From Taenia hydatigena (taxonomy: Eukaryota; Platyhelminthes; Cestoda; Cyclophyllidea; Taeniidae): a DNA stretch of 64,000 bases. Both the position numbers and the translations under genes were made by a program. The notes under the pieces are model-generated. The model was not told where the DNA came from. It saw nothing but the letters and a program-made list of their open reading frames with translations, and did no database searches. Of the stretch, positions 1 through 11,399 are shown piece by piece; the stretch's first letter is position 1; the number at the start of each line of letters is the position of its first letter. Location: assembly GCA_036345935.2 (NCBI GenBank), contig JADWOT020000001.1, forward strand, positions 31,749,062 to 31,813,061. The letters are read 5' to 3'.

Positions 1-142
1 TATTAAATTTTGCGAAATCGTATTAGTGTGTTAGAGATGCCGTGCATAATGACAAATGCAATAATTCATATTTTAGCGCGAATATTTTGCACATCGAATT
101 TTGTATTTAACTGAGATTGTGATGTGCATACTTAGAGCTGCT
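1..142 (+). repeat. Direct repeat with 47813-47953
   Basis: Shares ATTAAATTTTGCGAA, CATAATGACAAATGCAA and ACTGAGATTGTGATGTGCAT. It may extend left of the window. Confidence 0.75.
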
Positions 143-559
143 ATGGCCATTGACTATCTTACCAAGTGTAATCAGGTAGAGAACGCTGGTTCCTCACTAA
201 TGCAAAAGCCCGACTTGGCCTTAGGAAAGGCGGATCTGTAAGCACTTTCGAAAGACTGTCGCCTTCACTTCAAAAGTCGTTGGAAGAGGAAGTGTGGTGA
301 TTAGGTGCTGTTCAGAGTGATTGAGTCGGTCCTTCGCAGTAGTAAGGGACGATGCTTTGAAGTGTGCATATTTCATAGTCGTTGATGAAGACTGTTTCAG
401 GGACTGGTCTGGTGCATTCGGAAAAGTTGTGACTATAGCAGTGAAGGAAACAAATTATCTAGCAGAAATGTGAAAATGTGGCTGGTTTGGCTCTACCCTA
501 GTGTGTGACGGGGGTGGCTCTGATTACAGCCAGTGCTTAAGTAGTGCTTTAGCCTCGAT
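143..559. other. No gene seen
   Basis: Single-copy in this window as far as I can tell, G/T-rich on the plus strand, with no supported frame. Confidence 0.4.
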
Positions 560-1330
560 TTTCTAAATTGGATTTCTTGTTGAAAAAGTGGTTAGAATTG
601 TGCAAAGGTAGTAGGATGGAAATGTTAGTCATGAAATAATATTTCGTGCTCGTTTATGCGGACTTACAAAGGGTAGTGGTGGGGACGTAGGATTGGTTGG
701 AATGAGCCTCCCTTTTGGGTGTTGGGCGGATGAGAGAGTGGAAGAGGATGGGAAAGTAGTGATGTGTTTGAATTGATGGAAATGGCGTTTTTTGCACTTG
801 CAGCGATCCAGGCAGCATGAATTGTCACATAGTGGTCTCGTGGACACACTGAGGTGAATGCTCGAACCAGTTTTGCGCCCGTGCCTGCCGGCGGTGCCAT
901 TGGTGGTGGTGGTAGTGCCGGGGATGAATCAGGATGGGCAGTCCTGAGGCGTTTTTCACCGACTCACTCACCAACTCACCCGTCAGCCCATGCTCTGCCC
1001 GATGTCGTCGAGGACATAGGATGTTAGGAAGAGGTGGTTGAAAGTACCCTCCTGTGTGTGCAGAAGACCAAACGTGAATTTGATCCCCTCCTCGCGCTGC
1101 CCTCTTCTACCCTCCTGCCTTCCTCTCTCCTCTGCCGCCAACACTGCTACTGCTCCTCCTCCTCCTTATAGTAATGCGAATGCCTTAGTTATTATTACTA
1201 CTGCTGCCATTGGTAATACTAAACTATCGCTACTGTTGGAACCAGTAAAGGCGCCCTCCTTCCTTCCTCCCCTTTGCATATGCAGGATGTGTTGCATATT
1301 GAGGAGTGGGGTAGAGACACCACGCCGCCA
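560..1330 (+). repeat. Direct duplication with 52923-53705, coding-like on minus strand
   Basis: Similarity is high from AATTGGATTTCTTGTTG onward. On the minus strand the frame 847-629 aligns with 53196-52990 (K-R-H-F-H-Q-F-K-H; P-K-G-R-L-I-P-T-N-P; P-F-V-S-P-H-K-R-A) and all indels between the two are multiples of three. This frame lacks a family match and need not be real. Confidence 0.6.
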
Positions 1331-3880
1331 TTGAATACTGTAGAGTTTATCTAAAACCTGTGGAGGAATGGGGACTGTTAGTGTTGCGTTGTCCTCAACT
1401 TCGATCATTTACCGTATGTTCACAACCATTCTGCAAGGAATACCTTTCTTGTGTGTGTTTTGCTGGAACCACGCGGATCTCTAGTGCTACTTGTACAGAA
1501 GGCTATTTGTGCATCATCCACGCAGTCATTGACAGGAGTGCAAAGTAAATGCATGCCTCTGACTGGTTCTACTAAATGATGATGCATGCTTTCACAGTAC
1601 AACATTAAACACGTTAGCACCGTTGACTCAAACGCCCACACGCAGGTAACTGAGATGCGCATCACTTGTTCACTTCCGAACATCATCTACTAAGCAGCAT
1701 GTGCATACGTACACCATCTCAAAATACTGGACATTTCCAAGTCATTAGCGCCTTGAATATTGTTTATTCGGAAGAACTTGGGCCTCCGCATGACTCTAAT
1801 TAAACCCAATGGCAGTAGGTGGCAGTTATGCACATCGTAGTCTTGAGTGGAAGTGTGCCGAAGTCTCGGCAGTGTCTGCCTCTCACGGGAGACAGACTTG
1901 GCTCGCAGTTGGATCCAACTTTTCTGGAAGACACGTTGTACTTGGCGACAATCAACAAGTTAATTTAACCTGAACTCGGATCTGGGAAATTTCAATTAAG
2001 TGAACGATTCCAGTCTTGGCAGCAAACCCCCCGATCGAGATGGATGTGGGTTGTGGTGAGGTTGGGTAAATGGATCCGGAATGTCTGGTCGATTAGTCGA
2101 TGAATGGAGCAGGATTGTGTGCGCTCAGGATGCCACTGGGAGTAGTCAGGTGGTCGTGGGGCAGTCTTCTTCTGGAATCAGTCGGGCGTGTTAATTACGA
2201 TTTCGGAGGGGATTTGCTAACTGATTTAACCAACGATGGATGGAGAGTTTGATAAAGTGAAACCTAGTAGCACTGTGACCTTTCCCCTCATGATGGCGGT
2301 GTTGACAGGCATTGGTAGGTGTTTGCTTTCCGAAGGCATAGCGGTGCAGTCCGTCGACCAATCGTTAGAATTTTTTGTTGATTCTAGTGGTTTTGCATTC
2401 ATCAGTTCACACCTCCAATGAATTGTGCACGCGCACGCATGACGTTGAAGAGGGTTGATTGAAGGAGTCGGAATGCTGGAGCTTCTGCTGTGGTGGAGGG
2501 TGATGTTGTTAGTGAGGGTTGGAAAGTCGATTTGGAGCCAAGATGGTGGTGGAGTGGACAATGTGGGCCAGGTAGAGACCTCAAAACTGTTGAATTTGTT
2601 TCTTTTGCCATTACTTTCAAGCGAAGGGTGATGTTGCATTTGAGGAATTACAGGGCGTTCCTCGTAATCAATGTCTTTGCTATAGTCACCAGTTTGGAGT
2701 TAACTCGAGTATCAGTGCATAAAACTCATCATCCTGCTCCGTTCACTACCTATCAGCAATGAAGTGTGTTCGCCATCTGCTCTCACTCTACTCGTTCCAG
2801 GGAAACGAAAGTCAAGAAAGAAGGAAGGGATTAGCGAGGAATCTGTAACATATTGCTTTGGATTAATTTGAGAACGAGATTAAATGAAGGACCGCGGTCT
2901 AGCTACTCCTGTTGCAAGTAGCACAAAGCTGCCTGTCTATGCAAGCCAGCAAGCGAGTACATTAGTTAGATAAGTCGAGTGAATGACAGGTTGGCATAGA
3001 ATGAGGTTGCGCTGACAAATTTTGTTGTGCAACATCATCATTATGCGACGGAAATGTCAAAACTGTCAAATGACTAGCTGATTAATCGTGGAAGCGAAAG
3101 ACGATGACTTCATTGAGGAGAAATTGTTTGTGTCCGACAACTCTAACGAACCTACGGAGAGGTAGTGTTCGCCCATGCCAACTTGAAGCATCCCTTAAAA
3201 AGATCCTATACCCACCAAACGCGTCTTGTTCAACCAAGATGACGATTTAATCCCACAAATGCCTACTGCGAAAGAATCAATGCAAGTAAGCAGCTACAGC
3301 ACCATCAGCCTTAGTGGATTATGCAGTGGTCGATCTGGCCGTAAATGTTGACGGGTGGGCACGTGTTTGCGTCCTCGACCAGCTGAAGCGACGCCCATCA
3401 CAGAGACAGTCGTGATGCAGCAACGACAGTAGTCCTTCTCTACTTGTGCTTAACCTTCATCATACTACTCCGTTCATCACTTTGCCAATGATTGAGGAAG
3501 TCGACTACATGCTCACATTCTATCACAACCACGTAGATGTGTTGGCGCACCGCTCCTGGCTTTGCAGCCGGGAAGTTCACACACACAAGACTGTTTTCGT
3601 AATAAAGGAGTAGATCTTCTCTTTTAATCCCCTCACCTCTGCCTTCTCTTTCTTTGCCCTTCCCTACAGCATGATCGCATGGTTTAAATAGAGCTATTGC
3701 CATGTCAACACTTTCTTTTAGCCTTTTATGTAGGCAGAACCATGTGGAATGTAATGGCACAAGCATTCGTAGTGGGAAACTGTAGATGACGTGTGCCCAG
3801 TTCCTCCTTGGAATCCGTTTTTGGTGCCCTTATATTGCCAGACATGTCAAGAGATGACGTGTGAGTCAGCTTTATCGACA
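1331..3880. other. No supported gene; fragments of repeats
   Basis: Short frames on both strands (for example 2639-2226) lack start context, homologues or splice support. Bases 3520-3600 resemble 17480 and 18760. Confidence 0.4.
2780..2930 (-). repeat. Small dispersed repeat, three copies
   Basis: Matches 6180-6370 on the same strand and 18170-18370 on the plus strand: AGCTAG, GTGGTCCTT.ATTCAA and TGTTACAGATTCCTCGCTAATC on the repeat's sense strand. Confidence 0.5.
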
Positions 3881-3881
3881 C

Positions 3882-4409
3882 CTACAAATCAAAAGCAGGA
3901 GAGTTAAAACTCCCCTCAATTCCTCTCTCTGAGGCACCCATCAGGACATGTTCGTCACCAGGAGCCTCAGTTGATTCGGCATTGAGATCTGCGTGGTGTG
4001 ATACTCTCCATACGTGGGTGATTAGTGCACCCAACACAGATAGGTGGGTGGGTGAGCGAGAAGTCGGTGATCCACCCAGCTTATCACACGAGGGCCCTTC
4101 CTTGCTAACTTGGATGGGCAGTAAGGCTTGCACTACTTGCAACTGGAGTAGCCAGATTGTGATCCTTTGTTTACTCCCGTTCTCAAAGAAATCCTTGAGT
4201 TGTGTGATATACTCGACTTTCCACCCTTTAAAGCGATAGAATGGGGGTAGGCAGAGCGAGTTCTTTTTCTCAAACGTAGCTGACAGCAGTTCCTCATAAA
4301 GAAGCGTGTTCGTCGAACGCTTCTCGTCTAGCGTTGAGGACTGCTTAGTCCAGCGTATAAATATGGCAAATGTGCCAACGTGACGACACGGCTGGTGATC
4401 TGCATCCAT
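3882..4409 (-). other. Longest ATG-to-stop-like frame (175 codons), doubtful
   Basis: The longest open frame in the window. Residues about 70-125 resemble the minus-strand frame at 21118-20882 (G-S-K-Q-R-I-T-I-W-L-L against G-S-K-E-R-I-T-T-W-L-L), and a decayed relative lies at 43.2 kb. It overlaps an R1 copy on its 5' side. No signal peptide, domain or family is recognised. A repeat-borne fossil frame is the more likely reading. Confidence 0.2.
4245..4400 (+). repeat. R1 repeat copy: hairpin plus TATA box
   Basis: AGAAGCG at 4300-4306 pairs with CGCTTCT at 4319-4325 (7 bp). GAGGACTGCTTAGTC follows, then TATAAATA at 4356-4363. Orientation is hairpin then TATA on the plus strand. Confidence 0.6.
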
Positions 4410-4719
4410 TAGTAGACGATGTAGTGGCGGTTGATCTGGTCGTTCCGATTAGCAGAGCTGCGCGTGTGCATGCATCTCTGCCTCATCGCAGTAGCAACTG
4501 TCACAAAGACAACGACGAGGTGGTGATAGCACCAGGCCCTCTCTTACGTCCTTCGTCCTCGTAAGGCTATTTCGCCATGTTGAAGTCCGCCGGCACTACG
4601 CAAGGGCAGAGCGGTCTGATTGACATCCATTTTGTGCACGTCCATTCGCAGGAGAATTTTGGTTTAGCTAATTGGTCGCATTTTAACCATTGTGGGGGCT
4701 AGATCTGATCTAGAGCGAA

Positions 4720-5620
4720 GTTGAGCATCTGCACTCATCCATCTCGGCTGCATTTATGTACTCACCAAACATTTCAATCCTCTACGAAGCATGCGTTCTA
4801 TGGCCGGCTTATCTTTACATTTACGTGGACCTCCTTTCAATCGGTCATCAATCCATCCACATGCTACTCGTGCATCATCCGTTCATTCCTTTTCTTCCTC
4901 TTTCACCCATTGATTTGTACGTCTAGCCACACTAGCCATTCAGCTACCGCACTCTCTCTCCCTAACTACTCCAAGGTTGCATCCGATCTATTGGCCCTTT
5001 CAACCATCCTGCCCCATTGTATTCCTCGTTGTACTTTGGATACAACAACCTATGCTCAACATGTCTAATGCAAAGAACGAATAGAGACGATTCTTTGCCC
5101 ACCGATTCTACTGGAGTTGGCAACAAACACAAACGGGGTGACTGCTCATAAGAAAGGCAAAATGGAAGCAGAGAAGACGGAGGCGTCTTTGAATGAGGAT
5201 GAGGTGTACCTAAGAATCGGCACTGATGTGAGTATTTAGCTCCACTGTAACGAAGGGTTTTAAGGTCAGTACTGGAAGGAACCGACTGCTAACATCGCAA
5301 CTTATTCGGACCAAATGCAGTGCGAGATTTCGTTGCTCAGTTTTCTGATTCGCTCGGTGAAAGGATGACGGTGCTTCGTTCCTGTCACTTGGTCGCCTTT
5401 CACGACATTCTCTGCATACAGATACTCAAAATCGCCCTGAATCAGGTCTGGCTCCTAGAAAAGTTGAATGCGGTCAATTAGCCGGACGCGTACAATGTAG
5501 GTGGTGGTTAGACTTTTTTACTACTTCAATTCGGCGAGGAGGTTGTGCTCTGTAAAGGAAAATAAAACTGATTTTTTTGCGCTTAGCGTTTGATTATAGC
5601 AGCTTTAGGTGTTTGGATCT
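4720..5620 (+). repeat. R3 repeat, longest copy
   Basis: Matches 25300-25940 (plus), 56930-57370 (plus) and 58810-59500 (minus). Recognisable blocks are CATTGTATTCC then TTGTACTTTGGAT, AATCGGCA.TGATGTGAGTATTT, GCGAGATTTCGTT and a TAAAACTGATTTTTTTGCGC end. The frame at 4721-5068 is repeat-internal and not supported as a gene. Confidence 0.6.
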
Positions 5621-7180
5621 GGAAGCTTGCTGTTCAAATTGCGGGGTAAAATATGCTACTAATGAGCAATTTAAGTAGCTGATTTCACTTACTAATTTCC
5701 AAAGATTTCTTCTGCTTCTCCTGGTCTTCGCATGGATTTAAGATCACCCAATGGTACACTGCACACCTTACATCCTACTTGTCTACTTTTGTTTAAAAAG
5801 AATTAAGAGTTACTTCTGAAAACACTAAAGGCACTCAGGTAAGGGGAGACAAACTGCATTAAGTAATTTCCTGTTCTAAAATGTAATCACGTCTCGGAAA
5901 TGTGATTGACTAATTTCTCGTAAGCAAGAAAACAAAGATTTAAAATTTGCGTGCGCGGCTACGAGTGGACAGGAAGTCTATGCGATGCATAAGTGCCTAT
6001 CCAACGCTGCATTTCATTCTAGTTATCGTTGCTTTACGTGATGTTAGAGATCCTTGAGGTTAGTGTAGCACAGCAGAGTGGTGAGCAGAGGACAAAATTG
6101 CCCGTGCGAAGTCAGTAATCATTTAAAATTTCTGACTCTAAGCTGTGCCAACTCGAACATCGCTATCAAGATGATTGCAAAGCCGATGATCAGAGGAGAT
6201 TCTTGAGAGACGGAAGCTAGAATATGCTTCCGCCTCCATTCGGATCGTCGCAAAGACGAGGGTTAAGAAGAGGATTGGCGAGGAATCTGTGACACCTTGC
6301 AGTGCATTGGTTAGAGGGAGAGTTTGAATGAAGGACCACAACCTAGCTACTCAAGTGAATGCATTTGTCTGATAAGCTGATCCCATGACTAGCAGGCACA
6401 GGTAGACGTCACGTAGAGGATTTCGCTGTTCATCAGTGGCATCAGTTCCCCGTAACGTCAAGAGTGCCACGTGGTTGACTCATCGACTGTAGCAGCGAAG
6501 AAGACATGACCCCATAGCAGATAAAGTACCAATGTCTGACAAACATAGAAAACTTACTAAGGGGTAATATCCACCTATGCTAACTTCAAGCATCACTTCG
6601 TTGAGTAATGCATTACCTCTTGCTGCAGGATGAAATACAAGGCCGAATATCCGCTCTGCTTCTCGCCTGCCCTGAGACGCACGCCTGGCTATCCATAGGG
6701 GAGTGTCAGTGCCTGCAATACTAAAGCAAGTGCAGTCGACTTGTAAAAGAGGACAAAGAGGATTCGCTAACCACATCTCGTGGGAATGAAATGATGACTC
6801 ACCTCCTCATCTTTTGGGCGCGGGCATCCGCGCTGTCTGAAGGACATTGTGCAATAGTCAACACACTGGCTGGCGCTAATGGGGTTCTGCCTGAGGAAAA
6901 TCTGAAAATTCCCTGCCAATGAGTCCATCCTGCCAAGAACACCGGAAACACGCACATTAGTTGTGTGAAACAAAATCGCGTGAATCGACACCGCAGCTTT
7001 GCTATTTTAATGTATATTGTTAGTGCCTTGTCATGTTGCAATGCTTGTGCTGCTGCTGAGTAAAATAGCTGTTGAACGGTCTGCCATTTGGTGCAGGGAA
7101 GCACAGAGGCCAATTCGCAATAGCCCAGCGATTGGACGCCAACATGAGTAAAATGTTGCACAAGGCAATTTCCTATCCGA
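5621..7180. other. No supported gene; repeat fragments
   Basis: Bases 6560-6700 resemble 11780-11930 (part of the 11.4-13.6 kb block) and 6180-6370 the small three-copy repeat. 5621-6120 is AT-rich and apparently unique. Confidence 0.4.
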
Positions 7181-7189
7181 CTGCTCTGC

Positions 7190-8710
7190 TATGTCACCGA
7201 AACGTAAGAGTTGTAATGTGGTTGTCTTAGCAAGTAGGGAAGCTGAAGCTGGAGAGTTGAGTCGGTGTTTAGGAGTACGTAGTGTTCGGCGAACAAGCTT
7301 GTCGAGGGAGAAGTGTACTCTCTAATCCACCATGGCGCGCATTACTCTGCCTCGTTCGTAGCACCACCAATGGAGAGCGCTCGCTACCTGCTCTCACTCT
7401 ACCGATTCTAAGGGAATAAATATAGTGCTTGTTAGTCAGTGGTACAACCGATAGGTAGTTTGAAAATCGGTAAAATTTACTCTAGTGAGGTTAAGCAGCG
7501 CAGGGAATTCTGAGGAGCATCTTTTTTATTTCTGCTACTATTCAATTCCATGAATGCCTTGGATGCAGTAGTTAATCACAGAATTCTCTTGTCACTATAT
7601 CCCTCTCTCTGTAGATCGACGAGCATCCGGAGACCTAGCCTGTGACATGCTTTTAATATCAAGCGAGTCCCATTCGGCGTGTTAGCTAATGCTTTGCCAT
7701 CCAAAATCACTCCAAAGGCATCATAATTGTCTTAGCTATTTCGCTGTCACCCTTAATGGGCCGAAAATGTGGTCTCAAGGTGACTAATGTTGCCACCCTC
7801 GGTGTAAGGACATCACTTCCGTCATTGTCGCTTGTACTTGCAGTCAGTTGATGCGACGTTCCTCGTCGACTAGCAAATCAGCCACCCAATGGAATGGCCA
7901 TGTCTCTGACGAACCGACTATCAGGTGTGACTGGCTACAAGTTAACCAGGTACTGCCAACATGCGTCTCTCTTTACCCACTGACGATTTAACATTAGCTT
8001 AGTCTGGTTTTGCTTAAATGGAGGGTCAACAAAGCCTTCGGTATGGCACCGATCTTCATTTAAATTAACCTCTAGGGCAAGGAGAGGGGGAACGTGCAAT
8101 AAAAGGACAAAATTAGCAGAAGATCCGTCGAAGTCCTTCATGCCTCTTTCCGATTCTGAGTCGATGCCCTGCATCCGAAAGAATCAAGAGCTTGGTAGAA
8201 GGAGTCATGAAAAGGAGGCAGCAATAAATTGGCGAAGGATGAGAAGGAGGAAAAGTTAGCAGGCAGAAAGCATAGTGAGATAAGAAGAGTGTTTATGCGC
8301 AGGCATTTTACTTATCACCACTGTTTGCTGAAAAAATGTGCCGAGATTGATGGTGTTCTCATTTTAAGTGATCCAAATGGCAGTAGCGCCAACGGTCATA
8401 CCACTGACAGCCGCCCGAGAAAAGAAACATGCCACCTAGAAGACGTGTGACGCTGTTCCACTCTTTGGTTAATTACCAAGTCACGCACCGCTTCACTGGT
8501 TTGTGTGGCCAAAGTGGTGACCGCGATCAGCTATGGCAAACATTTCCAAGCCTCCAGACTCAAGTTAAAACATCTCAACGTCTCACTTTTGCCACTTCCA
8601 CTACCCACACGTGCACGCTTACAGAAAAGCGGGCAAAGGATTGTAAACCAACTGCTGCAGCATAGCAGCTTGAGCAAAAGATAGAGCTAGAGCTGCTATG
8701 CAACACTTGT
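7190..8710 (+). repeat. 1.5-kb direct duplication, left copy
   Basis: Collinear with 21335-22910 over nearly its whole length, from AAGAGTTGTAATG to GAGCAAAAGATAGAGCT. Differences are scattered substitutions and small indels. Reading frames inside (for example 7935-8174, 8229-8450) are not conserved with the partner, so no gene is supported. Confidence 0.75.
7260..7420 (-). repeat. R1 repeat copy within the 7.2-8.7 kb duplication
   Basis: It shares the GAGGGAGAAG, TACTCTCTAA and GGAGAGCGCTCGCTACCTGC blocks with the 21.4 kb and 10.7 kb copies. The hairpin is degraded. Confidence 0.5.
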
Positions 8711-8779
8711 TATGTGAGTTAAGCAGGAGGAGGAGGAGGAGAGGAAGAAGACAGTACATTTGTGTGGAAGGGTGAGTGG

Positions 8780-9480
8780 ATGACCTACCTCCCACTCACC
8801 TGTCTATTTACAATGATTAATCAGAACAAAGATAGGGCAGCAGAGCTGGCGACTGAGTCTCTAGTGGTCAAGCAGGTTTAGTGTTAAGTAAGTATGGAGC
8901 TTATCACGCTTCACAGGTCTCATTGGCACTCCAACAATGACGTCTGGAGGTAAATTTGGCCATATCAGCGTCAATAAGCTAAAAGTACCAAAGAAAAAGA
9001 GGCTATAAACTTCTTGATTTAAGGCCTTTATAAGACTGCATCACTTGCAGCCTCATGGAATAATTAGTAGTAAACAGCCAACAAGCCGATGCTGTAGCTT
9101 ACCTCCTGGCACACTGACCACGATTACGCTTAACCAATTATTTGCATATGTTGAGCGAAAAGCGTTCGTCGAACACGCTTCTGGTTACAACCCATCCTCA
9201 TCTGCCTTCGAGGGAGAAGGGTACTCTCTGTGCCAGCACAACCCTCATCACTCTGACTAGTTCATTGCACCACCACTAGGGTGCTCACTGCTTGTTCACA
9301 TTCTACTCAATGCAAAGAAAACAGGGAAGCTTTATCTTTGCCTGAAACTTTCTTCCCCAAATAAGATCTATTTAATTATAAAGTGTCCCTAACGGGCTAT
9401 CACGACGAGCCTCTTTTGTCGTACTGCATGGCTGCCTTATCACAAAACCTATGCAACAACTTATTGCCCACCCAAGTTGC
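8780..9480 (+). repeat. Direct duplication with 43490-44025
   Basis: Shared landmarks are GACTGAGTCTCTAGTG, GGAATAATTAGTAGTAAA, ATCTATTTAATTATAAAGTG and CACAAAACCTATGCAAC. The R1 segment is shorter in the 43 kb copy. Confidence 0.7.
9130..9300 (-). repeat. R1 repeat copy
   Basis: AAGCG at 9160-9164 pairs with CGCTT at 9176-9180. GAGGGAGAAGGGTACTCTCT and CAACCCTCATCACTCTG follow, as in other copies. Confidence 0.55.
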
Positions 9481-10160
9481 TAGATTTTGAACTAGGCAAG
9501 AGGTCAACCGACTTGTTCGAGTCTTCTTGCGAATCACTTGAACCCTCCAGGACGAGCTGACAAGAGACACACGTTGAGCTTGATCTTGTAGGTTTGACTG
9601 ACAGCAAGATCAAATCACCACATGCATTAGCTAAGGGCAAGAATCTGCTTTAACGTTGTCGTGTGAGAGATAATTGGATCCACTTCCATCCCACCTACCG
9701 AGTTGCCAAAATTTATTTAGGGCCAGTTGGCATCAAATATCATTTCTCTCTACTTTAGCAGTAGTCAAGTCCTTTCTCTAGTCCTTTGACTTCATGTTGA
9801 CATATGACTTAGCCAAAGAATAATGCCCGATCAAAGCTGTTGGTTAGTTGATGGGCCATTCAGTCGTCCTAGAGTATGGACAATAGCTATTCAAGTTCAA
9901 GTCTAGCTGACTTATTAAGTAGCAGATTGTGGAGGGCTGAAGGTATCTCTTAAGCAGCCAACTGGGGTGGGTGATGAGCTATTCATTAACCAGACCGCTG
10001 AGCAGTCGGTTTTCCGGGAGCCACGGCCGCTACAAATCGTCGTATTACCTTAAACATAACCAACCTTTCGCACTGCTAGTCTCCTTACTCATCTCAGAAA
10101 TCAAGGACACAGTAGCATAGCTGCTGACACCTTACCGTGCCAAGGGATTCGTCTCATTAG
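9290..10160 (+). repeat. Inverted duplication with 63110-63990
   Basis: The reverse complement of 63110-63990 runs collinear, from TTGTTCACATTCTACTC through TGGGTGATGAGCTATTCATT. The frame 63866-63678 lies inside it. Confidence 0.7.
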
Positions 10161-10489
10161 GACTTTTGAGTGATTGGATAGCATCTTGGTCAGGTGAATG
10201 AGTCACATGACAAATAATTTAACATCACGTGTGTGACAGCGTCAAATCACTGAATTTGGTCGAAAACATAGGCTTTAGTTACAAAGTACCCATGCAAAAC
10301 ATAAACAAGAGTTTCAAAATCGCCGGTTAAGTTCTAACCCACGCTCTATTACCTTCACACCCACCAAGTCTGAGGCAATCAGCTACAAGGATTCGCCTCA
10401 TTATTAGGATCTTCGTCACTCTAACCACGCTATCACATTCATCTTGCTATTAGCGACAGGGAATAACTCCCACAAACCTATCCACTTAC

Positions 10490-10810
10490 TTTGACGTCAT
10501 TTCCTGAAAAGAAGTAGATTAATGCAGGTAGGTGTCATCCACTTTCATTGGTAACATCATGAGTGGAGAAGGATGATGAGGATTAACCACTGCATCATTC
10601 ATCAATTGAGATGGTTCTCCAGCCACTTCGTCATATCACTACACTTACGATATACCAAAACTAGGCGAGAGGCGTTTAACGAAGACGCATCTCGCTACGG
10701 AGTCGTTGTCATCCGCCCTCGAGGGAGTTGGGTACTCACTAATCCAGCATAACCCTCACCACTCTGCTCCATTCATTGCAGCACCTATGAAGAGCGCTCG
10801 CTGCCTGCAC
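10490..10810 (-). repeat. R1 repeat copy, twin of 56540-56830
   Basis: Bases 10490-10810 match 56540-56830 directly, including TTTGACGTCATTTCCT and the 9-bp hairpin CGAGAGGCG (10666-10674) / CGCATCTCG (10686-10694). Confidence 0.6.
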
Positions 10811-11029
10811 TCACTGAGTGATTCGGGTTGCTTGATAGCTAGAGATCTGGCCATTAAGTAGGTTGTGGATCGGAGCAATATGCAGTGCAGAGGATAGCAT
10901 TGTTGGGATTCCCGTGGGGCACAAACTCGCTTTCGGCTTCAATCCGATTCCATGAATGCTTTGAATGCTGGAGACAATTGTATGCTCCTCTTGGCATTGC
11001 TCCCTCTACTTGATAGTTTGCTGGCTAAC

Positions 11030-11240
11030 TGGAGGCGTTGACAAATCGGAAGCCAATTCGGCACCTCCACACATTTGCACCACATGCGCTTGACGAAGTA
11101 GTCCTTAATGTTAGACGAGAAGCTGTCCGCTCTAAATTTACCCGTTTTGGGTAAAAAAAGCTATAAATTAAAATGAGGAAAGAATGGTCCTTTATGGTCA
11201 GAGATCTTTGGGTGCGGGCATGAATGCTCAAATGGAAGAT
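11030..11240 (-). repeat. R1-associated segment, direct twin of 62100-62290
   Basis: The pair shares GTTGACAAATCGGAA, GTAGTCCT, GACGAGAAGCTGTC and a GGGCATGA end. The open frame at 11231-11025 also occurs in the 41.5 kb inverted relative and is probably a repeat shadow. Confidence 0.55.
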
Positions 11241-11399
11241 AGGAACAAGGATCTTGATTTTAGAGAATTGATTGGTAGGGACTGGTTTGTTGGGGCATCA
11301 CAAAATTGCATGAGTGAGTAAAAGAAGGGAGGGCAGAGGGAGCTGGACTTCTTGAAGAGAGGAACAAGTAGACGCCGCAATCGCTACTCTCGATAAGCT

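Noticed and set aside
3882..4409. 175-codon frame as a gene
   Set aside because: It lies in repeat sequence, has no recognisable domain, and its relatives at 20.9 and 43.2 kb are broken.
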